A stretch of DNA of 64,000 nt from contig CAJQTY010000004.1 in the NCBI GenBank assembly GCA_907163075.1, positions 1 through 64,000 on the forward strand, written 5' to 3'. Every line of letters begins with the position of its first letter. Positions within the stretch are counted from its first letter, which is position 1. Source of the DNA: an uncultured Rhodocyclaceae bacterium (GTDB taxonomy: Bacteria > Pseudomonadota > Gammaproteobacteria > Burkholderiales > Rhodocyclaceae). Below the pieces are notes generated by a model. The model made no database searches and had not been told where the DNA came from. It was given only the letters and a program-made list of their open reading frames with translations. Positions 56,689 through 64,000 of this stretch are shown here, piece after piece. Position numbers and translations under genes: made by a program.

Positions 56689-58659
56689 CTACTCTATGAC
56701 GCAGAGCACGGCGCCCTTGGCAACGCTATCGCCGCTCTTGTACTTGATCGCCTTGACGATCCCGTCGCACGGCGCAACAAGAGCATTCTCCATCTTCATG
56801 GCTTCCAGAACCACAACGGCCTCGCCCTTGGTCACGGCATCGCCCACGTTCTTGACATACCGGATGACCATTCCCGGCATCGGAGCCAGCAGTCGCGTTC
56901 CGTGCGCATCGGCGGCCGGCGCCGCGGCCACCGCCGCCGCGGGCGCCGGTGCTGGTGCCGGTTTTGGCGCCGCCGCGGCCACCGGAGCGGCGGCGGCGAC
57001 TGCACGCGGTGCGCTCACTAGCGGAGCATCACCTGTCGGATCGACATCGACAGTGAAGTACTCGTTGTCGATGAAGACGTTGAAGGTTCGCGCCCTTTCC
57101 GACTTCGCCGGTGCATCGGCCTTGCGTTCAACCAACTCGCCGGCCTTGGCCTTCTTGACTAGCGCGTCCTGTTTCTTGACGAACTCCATGGTGATCGGCT
57201 TGACGTTATCGGGGACCTCGGCGCGGCCGTATTTCCACTCCAGGAACTTCTTGCCGGTGACCGGGAACTGGGCGTAGATCAGCAAATCGTCCATGTCGGC
57301 CGCCAGGTCTCCGATTTCGGCCTTGGCCTTCTCCAGTTCAGGCGCCAGGACTTCCGCCGGGCGGCAGGTAATCGGCTCTTCACCGCGCGGATAACCCTTT
57401 AGCGCCTTCTTTTGCACCTCGACGTCAATCGGGATCGCGGTCTTCCCATAAAGGCCGTAGCACAAGTCCTTCACCTGCCCGGTGATCATCTTGTAGCGCT
57501 CTTCCGGCGTGTCGTGCAATACGTTGTTGACGGTCTGCACGCCAACGATCTGGCTGGTCGGCGTGACCAGCGGGATTTGGCCGAGATCCTTGCGCACCCG
57601 CGGCAATTCCTTGTAAACCTGATCGATCTTGTCGAGCGCATCCATTTCGCGCAACTGGCTGACCAGATTGGAAAGCATCCCGCCGGGCGTCTGATGCAAC
57701 AGCACGTTGATGTCGATAATCGAAACCTTGGAGTCGTCGAGCAGGTGCTTGTATTTCGGCATCACCTGTTTCTCCAGCACCTCGTTGATTTCGGCCAGCT
57801 TGCGGATGTCGAACCCGGTATCACGATTGGTTCCCAGCAGCGTCATCACCAGCGGCTCGATGGCCGGATGCGAAGTGCGGAAGGCGTAGGGCGTCATACA
57901 GGTGTCGAGGATATCGACGCCGGCTTCGACCGCCTTGAGCTGGCTCATTGATGCCATGCCCGAGGTGAAATGGCTATGCAGGTGGATGGGCACCGTCACG
58001 ACCGCCTTCAACGCCTTGACCATGGCATAGACGTCGTACGGCGCGATCATGCCGGCCATGTCCTTGATGCAGATGGAGTCGGCACCCATATCGACAAGTT
58101 CCTTGGCCTTGCCGATGTAGTAGTCGAGGTTATAAACCTCGCCGCCGAGACGCGGCTCGGTCAGCGTGTAACACATGCATCCCTGGAAATGCTTCCCGCT
58201 CCTCTTGATCTGCTTGACGACGGTCTCGAAGTTCCGGTAGTCGTTCAGCGCGTCGAAGGTGCGGAAAATGTCCATGCCGTTTTCCGCCGCGCGATCGACA
58301 AAGGCCGTCGCCACGTCGTCGGCGTAGTTGCGATAGCCGACCAGATTCTGGGCGCGCAACAGCATGCTGAACGGCGTCTTCTTGGCGTAGCGCTTGAGCG
58401 CGCGCAGCCGCTCCCATGGATCCTCGTTGAGGAAACGGTGCATCGTGTCGAACGTCGCCCCGCCCCAGGTTTCCAGAGCCCAGAAGCCGATTTCATCCAT
58501 CATCTCGGCGACCGGAATCATGTCCTCGGTACGCCCGCGCGTCGCAAAAATGGACTGGTGCCCGTCGCGCAGGCTCAGATCCATGATCTTCACCGGATTG
58601 CTGGCTTTCGGACGGTCACTATCGTAATTCATTGCGGTCATCACTACGTTGTCGCTCAT
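56689..58659 (-). CDS. oadA: Biotin-carrying carboxyltransferase: OadA / transcarboxylase 5S-like subunit
   Basis: A 656-residue protein that moves a carboxyl group between oxaloacetate/pyruvate and its own biotin. The TIM-barrel carboxyltransferase (about 15-300) has DLSLRDGHQS, LETWGGATFD, the carbamylated-Lys site ICIKDMAGM and metal His in HLHSHFTSG. After a PYC-OADA conserved domain (300-470) comes an Ala/Pro linker (about 540-580) and a biotinyl domain with Lys622 in EAMKMEN. The start at 58659 has GGAG upstream. No oadB/oadG follows. Instead the operon begins with an acyl-CoA carboxyltransferase, so a methylmalonyl-CoA:pyruvate transcarboxylase is more likely than a sodium pump, though it could also borrow MmdB. 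Confidence 0.92.
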   Translation of the reverse strand: MSDNVVMTAMNYDSDRPKASNPVKIMDLSLRDGHQSIFATRGRTEDMIPVAEMMDEIGFWALETWGGATFDTMHRFLNEDPWERLRALKRYAKKTPFSMLLRAQNLVGYRNYADDVATAFVDRAAENGMDIFRTFDALNDYRNFETVVKQIKRSGKHFQGCMCYTLTEPRLGGEVYNLDYYIGKAKELVDMGADSICIKDMAGMIAPYDVYAMVKALKAVVTVPIHLHSHFTSGMASMSQLKAVEAGVDILDTCMTPYAFRTSHPAIEPLVMTLLGTNRDTGFDIRKLAEINEVLEKQVMPKYKHLLDDSKVSIIDINVLLHQTPGGMLSNLVSQLREMDALDKIDQVYKELPRVRKDLGQIPLVTPTSQIVGVQTVNNVLHDTPEERYKMITGQVKDLCYGLYGKTAIPIDVEVQKKALKGYPRGEEPITCRPAEVLAPELEKAKAEIGDLAADMDDLLIYAQFPVTGKKFLEWKYGRAEVPDNVKPITMEFVKKQDALVKKAKAGELVERKADAPAKSERARTFNVFIDNEYFTVDVDPTGDAPLVSAPRAVAAAAPVAAAAPKPAPAPAPAAAVAAAPAADAHGTRLLAPMPGMVIRYVKNVGDAVTKGEAVVVLEAMKMENALVAPCDGIVKAIKYKSGDSVAKGAVLCVIE

Positions 58660-58699
58660 TTTTCTGCTCCACAAAGACTTGAAAATAGAATACTGAAAC

Positions 58700-58912
58700 C
58701 TATCGTGCGTTGGAGAATGCCCGCAACTGAATCAGCCGGCGCCCGGTCATCATGTCAACACGTCCGTAGTGCGCCCACTGTCCCGGCTCGTTTGGCATGT
58801 TCCGTGCCGAAGACACCGGTTCCACCTGGGCACAGGCCGCGTCCTCTTCCTGTTGCAGGTAGAGTTGTACCGCTGCCAGTGCCGCCGCTACTTTTTTTCC
58901 TGTTTTCTGCAT
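58700..58912 (-). CDS. Small conserved-looking protein between carboxyltransferase and OadA-like genes
   Basis: A 70-residue protein. The first half is a helix (KVAAALAAVQLYLQQEEDA), the second half ends in a basic stretch (GRRLIQLRAFSNAR) after a Trp/Gly segment (GQWAHYGRVDMM). AAGGGG lies 9 bases before the ATG. It lies 31 bases after the carboxyltransferase gene and 40 before the oadA-like gene, on the same strand, so it is part of the operon. The layout resembles small subunits that dock carboxylase components (OadG C-terminal tail, acyl-CoA carboxylase epsilon), but it lacks a real membrane span and I do not recognise the family. Confidence 0.65.
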   Translation of the reverse strand: MQKTGKKVAAALAAVQLYLQQEEDAACAQVEPVSSARNMPNEPGQWAHYGRVDMMTGRRLIQLRAFSNAR

Positions 58913-58943
58913 CGTTGTACCCCTTGAAGACCTGGCCGCCAAA

Positions 58944-60494
58944 TCACATCGGAATGTTGCCGTGCTTCTTCATGGGATTCGTGTCGCGCTTGTTTTGCAG
59001 TATCCCGAGCGCCTTGATGATACGGAAACGTGTCCGCGCCGGAATGATGATGTCGTCGATATAACCCCGTTGCGCGGCGATGTAGGGATTGGCGACCGTT
59101 TCGTGGTACTCCTCTTCTTTCGCCGCGAGGAAGGCGGCGGGGTCGTCCGATTCCCTGGCCTGGCGGCCGTAGAGCACCTCGGCGGCGCCCTTGGCCCCCA
59201 TGACGGCGACTTCGGCGCTCGGCCAGGCGTAGTTCATGTCGCCGCGCAGGTGCTTGGACGACATGACGCAATACGCTCCGCCGTAGGCCTTGCGCGTGAT
59301 CACCGTGACCTTGGGCACGGTCGCCTCGGCATACGCGTAGAGTATCTTGGCGCCGTTGCGGATCACGCCGCCGTATTCCTGCGCCGTACCCGGCAGGAAG
59401 CCCGGAACATCGACGAAGGTCACGAGCGGGATGTTGAAGCAGTCGCAGAAACGCACGAACCGCGCGCCCTTGATCGACGAATCGATGTCGAGCACTCCGG
59501 AAAGATACGCCGGCTGGTTGGCGACAATGCCGACGCTGATACCGTTGTAGCGGGCAAAGCCGACGATGATGTTGGGCGCGAACTGTTCCTTGATCTCGAA
59601 GAAGTCGCCGTCGTCGACCGTCTCCCGGATAACCGACTTCATGTCGTAGGCGGCGTTCGGGTTATCGGGGAGGATCGTCTTCAGGACTTCGGACGTCCGG
59701 CTGACCGGGTCCGCGCACGGCAGCACCGGCGCCGATTCGAAGTTGTTCTGCGGCAGGAAGGACAGCAAGCGCTTGATGTAGGCGATGGCATCCTCGGTCG
59801 ACTCCGCGGCGTAGTCGGAAATCCCGCTCTGCGACGAGTGCATGTCAGCGCCGCCGAGTTCCTCGACGGTCACGTCTTCGTGCGTCACCGACTTCACCAC
59901 CTTGGGACCGGTGAGGAACATGTAGGAATTGAGCCGCTCCATGATGACGAAGTCGGTCAACGCCGGGGAGTAGACGGCACCCCCCGCGCACGGGCCTAAA
60001 ATGGCTGAAATCTGGGGAACGACGCCGGAGGCCATGACATTGCGCAGAAAGATATCCGTGTAACCGGCCAGACTTTCGATGCCTTCCTGGATGCGCGCCC
60101 CGCCCGAGTCGTTCAAACCGATGACCGGCGCGCCGTTCTTCATCGCCAGGTCCATGATCTTGCATATTTTCTCGGCCAAGGTTTCCGAGAGCGAGCCGCC
60201 GAGAACCGTGAAGTCCTGGGCATAGACATAGACAATCCGGCCATCGATCGTGCCGTGACCGGTCACCACGCCGTCGCCGGGAATGATCGTCTCCTCCATG
60301 CCGAAATTGTGGCAGCGGTGCGTCTTGAACATATCGAACTCTTCGAAGGAGTCCGCGTCCAGCAGCAACTCTATTCGCTCACGAGCGGTCAATCGCCCCG
60401 CCGCGTGCTGTTTGTCGATTCGGTCCTGCCCCCCACCCAGAAGCGCTTCTGCACGGAGTTGCAAGAGGTGATCCAGCTGCTTGTTCGTATCCAT
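58944..60494 (-). CDS. Acyl-CoA carboxyltransferase, transcarboxylase 12S-like
   Basis: A 516-residue PccB/MmdA-family carboxyltransferase, with [23 protein letters not shown] and [17 protein letters not shown]. It is closer in wording to the pccB product of this window than to mmdA (for example the NIPM/NIPL C-terminal end and [12 protein letters not shown]). It is the first gene of an operon with a 70-aa protein and a biotinylated OadA-like subunit and no biotin carboxylase. That combination matches the 12S and 5S/1.3S parts of propionibacterial methylmalonyl-CoA carboxytransferase. Pairing with PccA as a second propionyl-CoA carboxylase cannot be excluded. Confidence 0.88.
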   Translation of the reverse strand: MDTNKQLDHLLQLRAEALLGGGQDRIDKQHAAGRLTARERIELLLDADSFEEFDMFKTHRCHNFGMEETIIPGDGVVTGHGTIDGRIVYVYAQDFTVLGGSLSETLAEKICKIMDLAMKNGAPVIGLNDSGGARIQEGIESLAGYTDIFLRNVMASGVVPQISAILGPCAGGAVYSPALTDFVIMERLNSYMFLTGPKVVKSVTHEDVTVEELGGADMHSSQSGISDYAAESTEDAIAYIKRLLSFLPQNNFESAPVLPCADPVSRTSEVLKTILPDNPNAAYDMKSVIRETVDDGDFFEIKEQFAPNIIVGFARYNGISVGIVANQPAYLSGVLDIDSSIKGARFVRFCDCFNIPLVTFVDVPGFLPGTAQEYGGVIRNGAKILYAYAEATVPKVTVITRKAYGGAYCVMSSKHLRGDMNYAWPSAEVAVMGAKGAAEVLYGRQARESDDPAAFLAAKEEEYHETVANPYIAAQRGYIDDIIIPARTRFRIIKALGILQNKRDTNPMKKHGNIPM

Positions 60495-61055
60495 TCGATG
60501 TACCTGACAATAAGAAATCTTTGAGCAGTGACGGACTTGGCTGTTTCTTCAGAAAACTCGAGGATTCCACATCAAGCAGTTTTCAGTCTCGCGTTTTGAT
60601 CCCACTGCCATCCACAGAATCGCGATTCTAGCCCTTTTCCATGAATCACAGGGACTCTTTAATGCGAAAAAATAGCGGCCGGGAATTTTCAGTCGCGACC
60701 CTCGCGCCGTCGGCCCGACAGCCACGAAACAAGGCGCGTCCGAGCCGGCTCGTGGTCGGCCCTCGATTGATACCAGACGCAGACGCGGCAACGAACGGGA
60801 AGCAATCGAGACCAGAGGGGATCGGCTGGAACACGGTCACACTATTTCCCGACGGCATTGAAAGTCGCCTTTGTCATCGCAAACACGCTCGGCGACTCAA
60901 AGAGGAAAACGCCAGTCAAACCGCCACCCGCACATAAATTGAATGGGCATTTGACTGGAATAGGGCGTCCGGTGATACTTGACCGTTAATCGCCGGAACA
61001 AAGAAATCATAAACAGGTCTTCAATCAACCAACTATTTGCGAAAAAGAGAAAACC
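60495..61055. other. Divergent intergenic region before the class III FBPase gene
   Basis: About 560 bases, no gene supported. It must carry the promoters of the transcarboxylase-like operon (minus) and the fbp gene (plus); I see no box good enough to call. Short frames on both strands are Arg/Pro-rich and lack ribosome sites. Confidence 0.45.
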
Positions 61056-63023
61056 ATGCAAAAAAACCCGCTCAAATATCTGAAACTCCTCTCGGAAAAA
61101 TACCCCTCGATCCAGGCGGCCTCCACGGCAATCATCAACTTTTCCGCACTGCTCCAGTTGCCCAAGGGTACCGAACACTTCGTCTCCGACATTCACGGCG
61201 AGAACGAAGCCTTTCAGCACGTCGTCCGCAATGGCGCGGGTTCGATCCTGCGCAAGATCGACGAAATGTTTTCGAACACGATGTCGAAATCGGAAAGGCG
61301 AAACCTGGCGACGCTGATCTATTACCCCGAGCTGAAAACGCCGCTCATGCTGCAGTCGGTACCCGACCGGGACGAATGGTGCCGCCTGACGCTGGTTCGC
61401 CTCGTGAAGTTCAGCCGGCGACTGAGCGCCAAGTACCGACGCGACGCGGTGCGAAACTTCCTGCCCAAGAATGTTTCGGAAACGATCGAGGAACTGTTGT
61501 ACGACCAGGAAGGCGTCGAACACAAGGCGGCGTACTACCAGAGCCAGATCGACACCATCGTCTCGACCGGCAGTGCGCACACCTTCATCGTGTGCCTGGC
61601 CGAACTGATCCAGCACCTGGCCGTAGAACGCATCCACGTCATTGGCGACATCTATGACCGCGGCCCCGGCGCCCACATCATCCTCGACTCGCTGATGGAA
61701 CATCATCAGGTCGACATCCAGTGGGGCAACCACGACATCCTGTGGATGGGCTCGGCTGCCGGCAGTGAAGCCTGCATCGCCAACGTCATCCGCGCCAGCC
61801 TGCGCTACGGCAACATGGAGACGCTGGAAAACGGCTACGGCATCAGCATTCTGCCGCTGGCATCGTTTGCGCTCGAAACATACAAGGACGACCCCTGCGA
61901 TCTGTTCGCCCCCCGGCTTTCGGCGGACAGCTCATTCACCGCCCAGGAAATCCGGCTCATGGCGCTCATGCAGAAAGCCATGGCTGTGATCCAGTTCAAG
62001 GTGGAAAGCCAGGTCATCAAACGCCGTCCGCATTACCAGATGAACGATCGGCTATTGCTCGACAAGATCGATTACGAGCGCGGCGTCGTCAACCTGAACG
62101 GTACCGAATATCCGCTGCTCGACACCTTCTTCCCGACCATCGACCCGAAGAATCCCGACGTACTGACGGCCGAGGAACAGGCCGTGATGGAAAAACTCGT
62201 GCTTTCCTTTACCAACAGCAAGAAGCTCCAGCAGCACGTCCGCTTCCTGTTCTCGACCGGCAGCCTGTATTTGATCCACGACGGCAACCTGCTCTATCAC
62301 GGGTGCATCGCCATGAATGACGACGGTGAGTTCCGCGCCTTCAACGTCGATGGCCGCTCCTTTGCCGGCAAGGAATTTCTCGACCGTGTCGATCGTCTTG
62401 CCCGGCAGGGTTATTTCGACACAGACAATCTGGAAAAGAAGCGCTACGGCATGGACGCCATGTGGTTCCTGTGGTGCGCGCCGCAGTCGCCGCTCTTCGG
62501 CAAGGAAAAGATGGCCACTTTCGAGCGCTACTTCCTGGCCGACAAGGCGACTCACACCGAGAAACGCAATGCTTACTACACGCTGCGCAACACGGAAGAA
62601 TCGGCAAGCAAGATTTTGCGGGAGTTCGGGCTGAACCCGGACACCGGCCACATCGTCAATGGGCACGTGCCGGTCAAGGTGGCCAAGGGCGAACGCCCGA
62701 TCAAGGCCAATGGACGGCTGATCGTCATCGACGGCGGTTTTTCGCGCGCCTACCAGAAGCAGACCGGAATTGCCGGCTACACGCTGATCTCCAATTCGCG
62801 CGGCTTGCTGCTCGCCGCGCACCAACCCTTTGAGTCAACGCAAAAAGCGGTGTCCGAGGAAATCGATATCGATACCGAAACGGAGATCATCCACAGCCAT
62901 CCCCACCGGATGCGGGTGCGCGATACCGACAGGGGTCGCGAGATCCAGGAGCATATCGATGAACTGCAGGACCTGCTGCACGCCTACCGCGAAGGCATGA
63001 TCAAGGAACACAGCGTTGAATAA
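61056..63023 (+). CDS. fbp: Fructose-1,6-bisphosphatase, class III
   Basis: Gluconeogenic phosphatase of the class III (Bacillus-type) family, a metallophosphoesterase fold unlike the usual proteobacterial class I/II enzymes. The 655-residue length matches. Metal motifs are SDIHGEN (Asp45, His47), GDIYDRG and GNHDILWMG, and the C-terminal half holds HDGNLLYHGC and NGHVPVKVAKGE. A purine-rich GAAAAAGAGAAAA precedes the ATG. It is divergent from the transcarboxylase-like operon. An unusual class for this bacterial group, so horizontal origin is possible. Confidence 0.93.
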   Translation: MQKNPLKYLKLLSEKYPSIQAASTAIINFSALLQLPKGTEHFVSDIHGENEAFQHVVRNGAGSILRKIDEMFSNTMSKSERRNLATLIYYPELKTPLMLQSVPDRDEWCRLTLVRLVKFSRRLSAKYRRDAVRNFLPKNVSETIEELLYDQEGVEHKAAYYQSQIDTIVSTGSAHTFIVCLAELIQHLAVERIHVIGDIYDRGPGAHIILDSLMEHHQVDIQWGNHDILWMGSAAGSEACIANVIRASLRYGNMETLENGYGISILPLASFALETYKDDPCDLFAPRLSADSSFTAQEIRLMALMQKAMAVIQFKVESQVIKRRPHYQMNDRLLLDKIDYERGVVNLNGTEYPLLDTFFPTIDPKNPDVLTAEEQAVMEKLVLSFTNSKKLQQHVRFLFSTGSLYLIHDGNLLYHGCIAMNDDGEFRAFNVDGRSFAGKEFLDRVDRLARQGYFDTDNLEKKRYGMDAMWFLWCAPQSPLFGKEKMATFERYFLADKATHTEKRNAYYTLRNTEESASKILREFGLNPDTGHIVNGHVPVKVAKGERPIKANGRLIVIDGGFSRAYQKQTGIAGYTLISNSRGLLLAAHQPFESTQKAVSEEIDIDTETEIIHSHPHRMRVRDTDRGREIQEHIDELQDLLHAYREGMIKEHSVE

Positions 63024-63069
63024 CAACTGATCCGCGCGGCAGGCGAACTAATCTGCGACGCTTCAGCGA

Positions 63070-63112
63070 CGATGCCCTGATAGCCGCCATTCATGCGGCT
63101 TTCAGGGCATCG
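63070..63112. terminator. Long hairpin between convergent fbp and PfkB-kinase genes
   Basis: CGATGCCCTGA pairs with TCAGGGCATCG, with an inner AGCCGC/GCGGCT stem and a 7-base loop (63070-63112). It is very stable but has no T tract, so it may end transcription weakly or act as an mRNA-end stabiliser. Confidence 0.6.
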
Positions 63113-63142
63113 TCCATTGCGGGGCGCCGATTGGCGCCGGGT

Positions 63143-64000
63143 TCAGCGGATCACCCGCGCCCCCTTGCCCTTCATGGCCGCCTCGACCTCCTCGACGCGC
63201 ACCATCGAGGTATCGCCGGGGGTGGTCATGGCCAGCGCGCCGTGCGCCGCGCCATATTCGACCGCCGCCTGCGGGCCCTTGCCTTCGAGGAAACCATAGG
63301 CCAGGCCGGAGGCGAAGCCGTCGCCGCCGCCGACGCGGTCGTAGATCTCAAGATTCTCGCGTTTCATCGACTGGTACAGTTCGCCCTGGTAGTAGAGCAG
63401 CGCCGCCCAGTCGTTGAGCGTCGCCGTGGTGGCCTTGCGCAAGGTCGTGGCCGCCACCTTGAAGTTGGGGAACTCGGCGACCGCGGTCTGGATCATCTTC
63501 TTGAAGCTGTCGGTCTCGATGTGCGTCAGGTGTTCGTCGGCGCCTTCGACTTCAAAGCCGAGGCAGGCGGTGAAGTCTTCTTCGTTGCCGATCATCACGT
63601 CGACGTAGCGGGCGATCTCGCGGTTGATCTTCTGCGCGCCGGCCTTGCCGCCCTGGCTTTTCCACAGGGAAGCGCGGTAGTTGAGGTCGTAGGCGACGAC
63701 GGTGCCGTATTTCTTGGCCGCTTCGACCGCTTCGATGACCGCTTCGGCGGTGTTGGAGGCCAGCGCGGCGAAGATGCCGCCGGTCTGGAACCAGCGTACG
63801 CCCTGTTCGCCGAAGAGTTTTTCCCAGTTGACTTCGCCGGGGCGGATCTGTGAGGCGGCGGTGTGCCCGCGGTCGGAGCAGCCGAGCGCTGGACGGATGC
63901 CGAAGCCTTTTTCGGTGAAGTTGAGGCCGACGCGGGTGTTCTTGCCGAGGCCGTCGAAGTCGCGCCAGATGACGTGGCTCATGTCGACGCCGCCTTGCAT
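63143..64000 (-). CDS. PfkB-family sugar kinase (2-keto-3-deoxygluconate kinase-like), partial
   Basis: The last 285 residues of a ribokinase-fold kinase whose 5' end probably lies beyond the window edge. The C-terminal PfkB signature DRVGGGDGFASGLAYG contains the catalytic Asp and anion hole, and AYDLNYRASLW and MIGNEEDFTACLGF are typical of KdgK. It would phosphorylate KDG or a related sugar acid for the Entner-Doudoroff route. The family assignment is firm, the exact sugar is not. The gene converges on fbp. Confidence 0.85.
   Translation of the reverse strand: MQGGVDMSHVIWRDFDGLGKNTRVGLNFTEKGFGIRPALGCSDRGHTAASQIRPGEVNWEKLFGEQGVRWFQTGGIFAALASNTAEAVIEAVEAAKKYGTVVAYDLNYRASLWKSQGGKAGAQKINREIARYVDVMIGNEEDFTACLGFEVEGADEHLTHIETDSFKKMIQTAVAEFPNFKVAATTLRKATTATLNDWAALLYYQGELYQSMKRENLEIYDRVGGGDGFASGLAYGFLEGKGPQAAVEYGAAHGALAMTTPGDTSMVRVEEVEAAMKGKGARVIR

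Noticed and set aside
56689-60494. Sodium-pumping oxaloacetate decarboxylase operon
   Set aside because: No oadB or oadG accompanies the OadA-like gene, and an acyl-CoA carboxyltransferase heads the operon.
1-64000. CRISPR array or rRNA operon
   Set aside because: No regularly spaced direct repeats, cas genes or conserved rRNA stretches were seen on either strand.

Overview
The window looks like the chromosome of a betaproteobacterium, most plausibly a Rhodocyclales relative of the Propionivibrio/Accumulibacter kind. This is inferred from GC-rich coding, the pilU-pilT / yggS-proC-yggT-yggU block, the pyrR-pyrB-pyrC' block, and a large propionate/methylmalonyl-CoA gene set. No rRNA, complete tRNA or CRISPR array was seen.

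Layout. 0-1.3 kb: no credible gene. 1.3-6.9 kb: a frameshifted membrane-patatin pseudogene and an intact secreted patatin. 7.2-9.2 kb: iron alcohol dehydrogenase and a TauE/SafE permease. 9.5-20.1 kb: methylmalonyl-CoA island, with methylmalonyl-CoA mutase, MeaB, propionyl-CoA carboxylase (pccB, pccA) and, convergent to them across a perfect bidirectional terminator, a sodium-pumping methylmalonyl-CoA decarboxylase operon (mmdA-oadG-mmdC-mmdB). 20.7-30.4 kb: EF-G-like GTPase, plsB, lytic transglycosylase, VanZ-like protein, thioredoxin-like ferredoxin, hydrolase and a NodIJ-like ABC exporter. 30.5-35.0 kb: four-gene 2-oxoacid:acceptor oxidoreductase operon with a flavoprotein subunit. 35.4-40.0 kb: pilU, pilT, yggS, proC, yggT, yggU. 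40.1-42.9 kb: pyrR-pyrB-pyrC'. 43.1-48.2 kb: purine (ureidoglycine/ureidoglycolate) catabolic cluster with allE, a non-aspartate carbamoyltransferase, carbamate kinase, a LysR regulator and allA, sitting where the body of ruvX should be. 48.5-52.5 kb: an IS4-family element split by a serine-recombinase element. 53.0-64.0 kb: malate synthase, kup, a transcarboxylase-like operon (12S-like carboxyltransferase, 70-aa protein, biotinylated OadA/5S-like subunit), class III fructose bisphosphatase and the end of a PfkB kinase gene.

How it works together. Mutase plus three biotin-dependent carboxyl-transfer systems (propionyl-CoA carboxylase, Na+-pumping decarboxylase, transcarboxylase-like complex) would let the cell run propionyl-CoA <-> methylmalonyl-CoA <-> succinyl-CoA in either direction, paying ATP, gaining a Na+ gradient, or passing CO2 between pyruvate/oxaloacetate and propionyl/methylmalonyl-CoA. 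The purine cluster would give glyoxylate (AllA), which malate synthase can use, and carbamoyl phosphate, from which carbamate kinase recovers ATP. The least described parts are the carbamoyltransferase whose aspartate site is missing, the paired palindromes in front of the carbamate kinase gene, and the 70-aa protein of the transcarboxylase-like operon.
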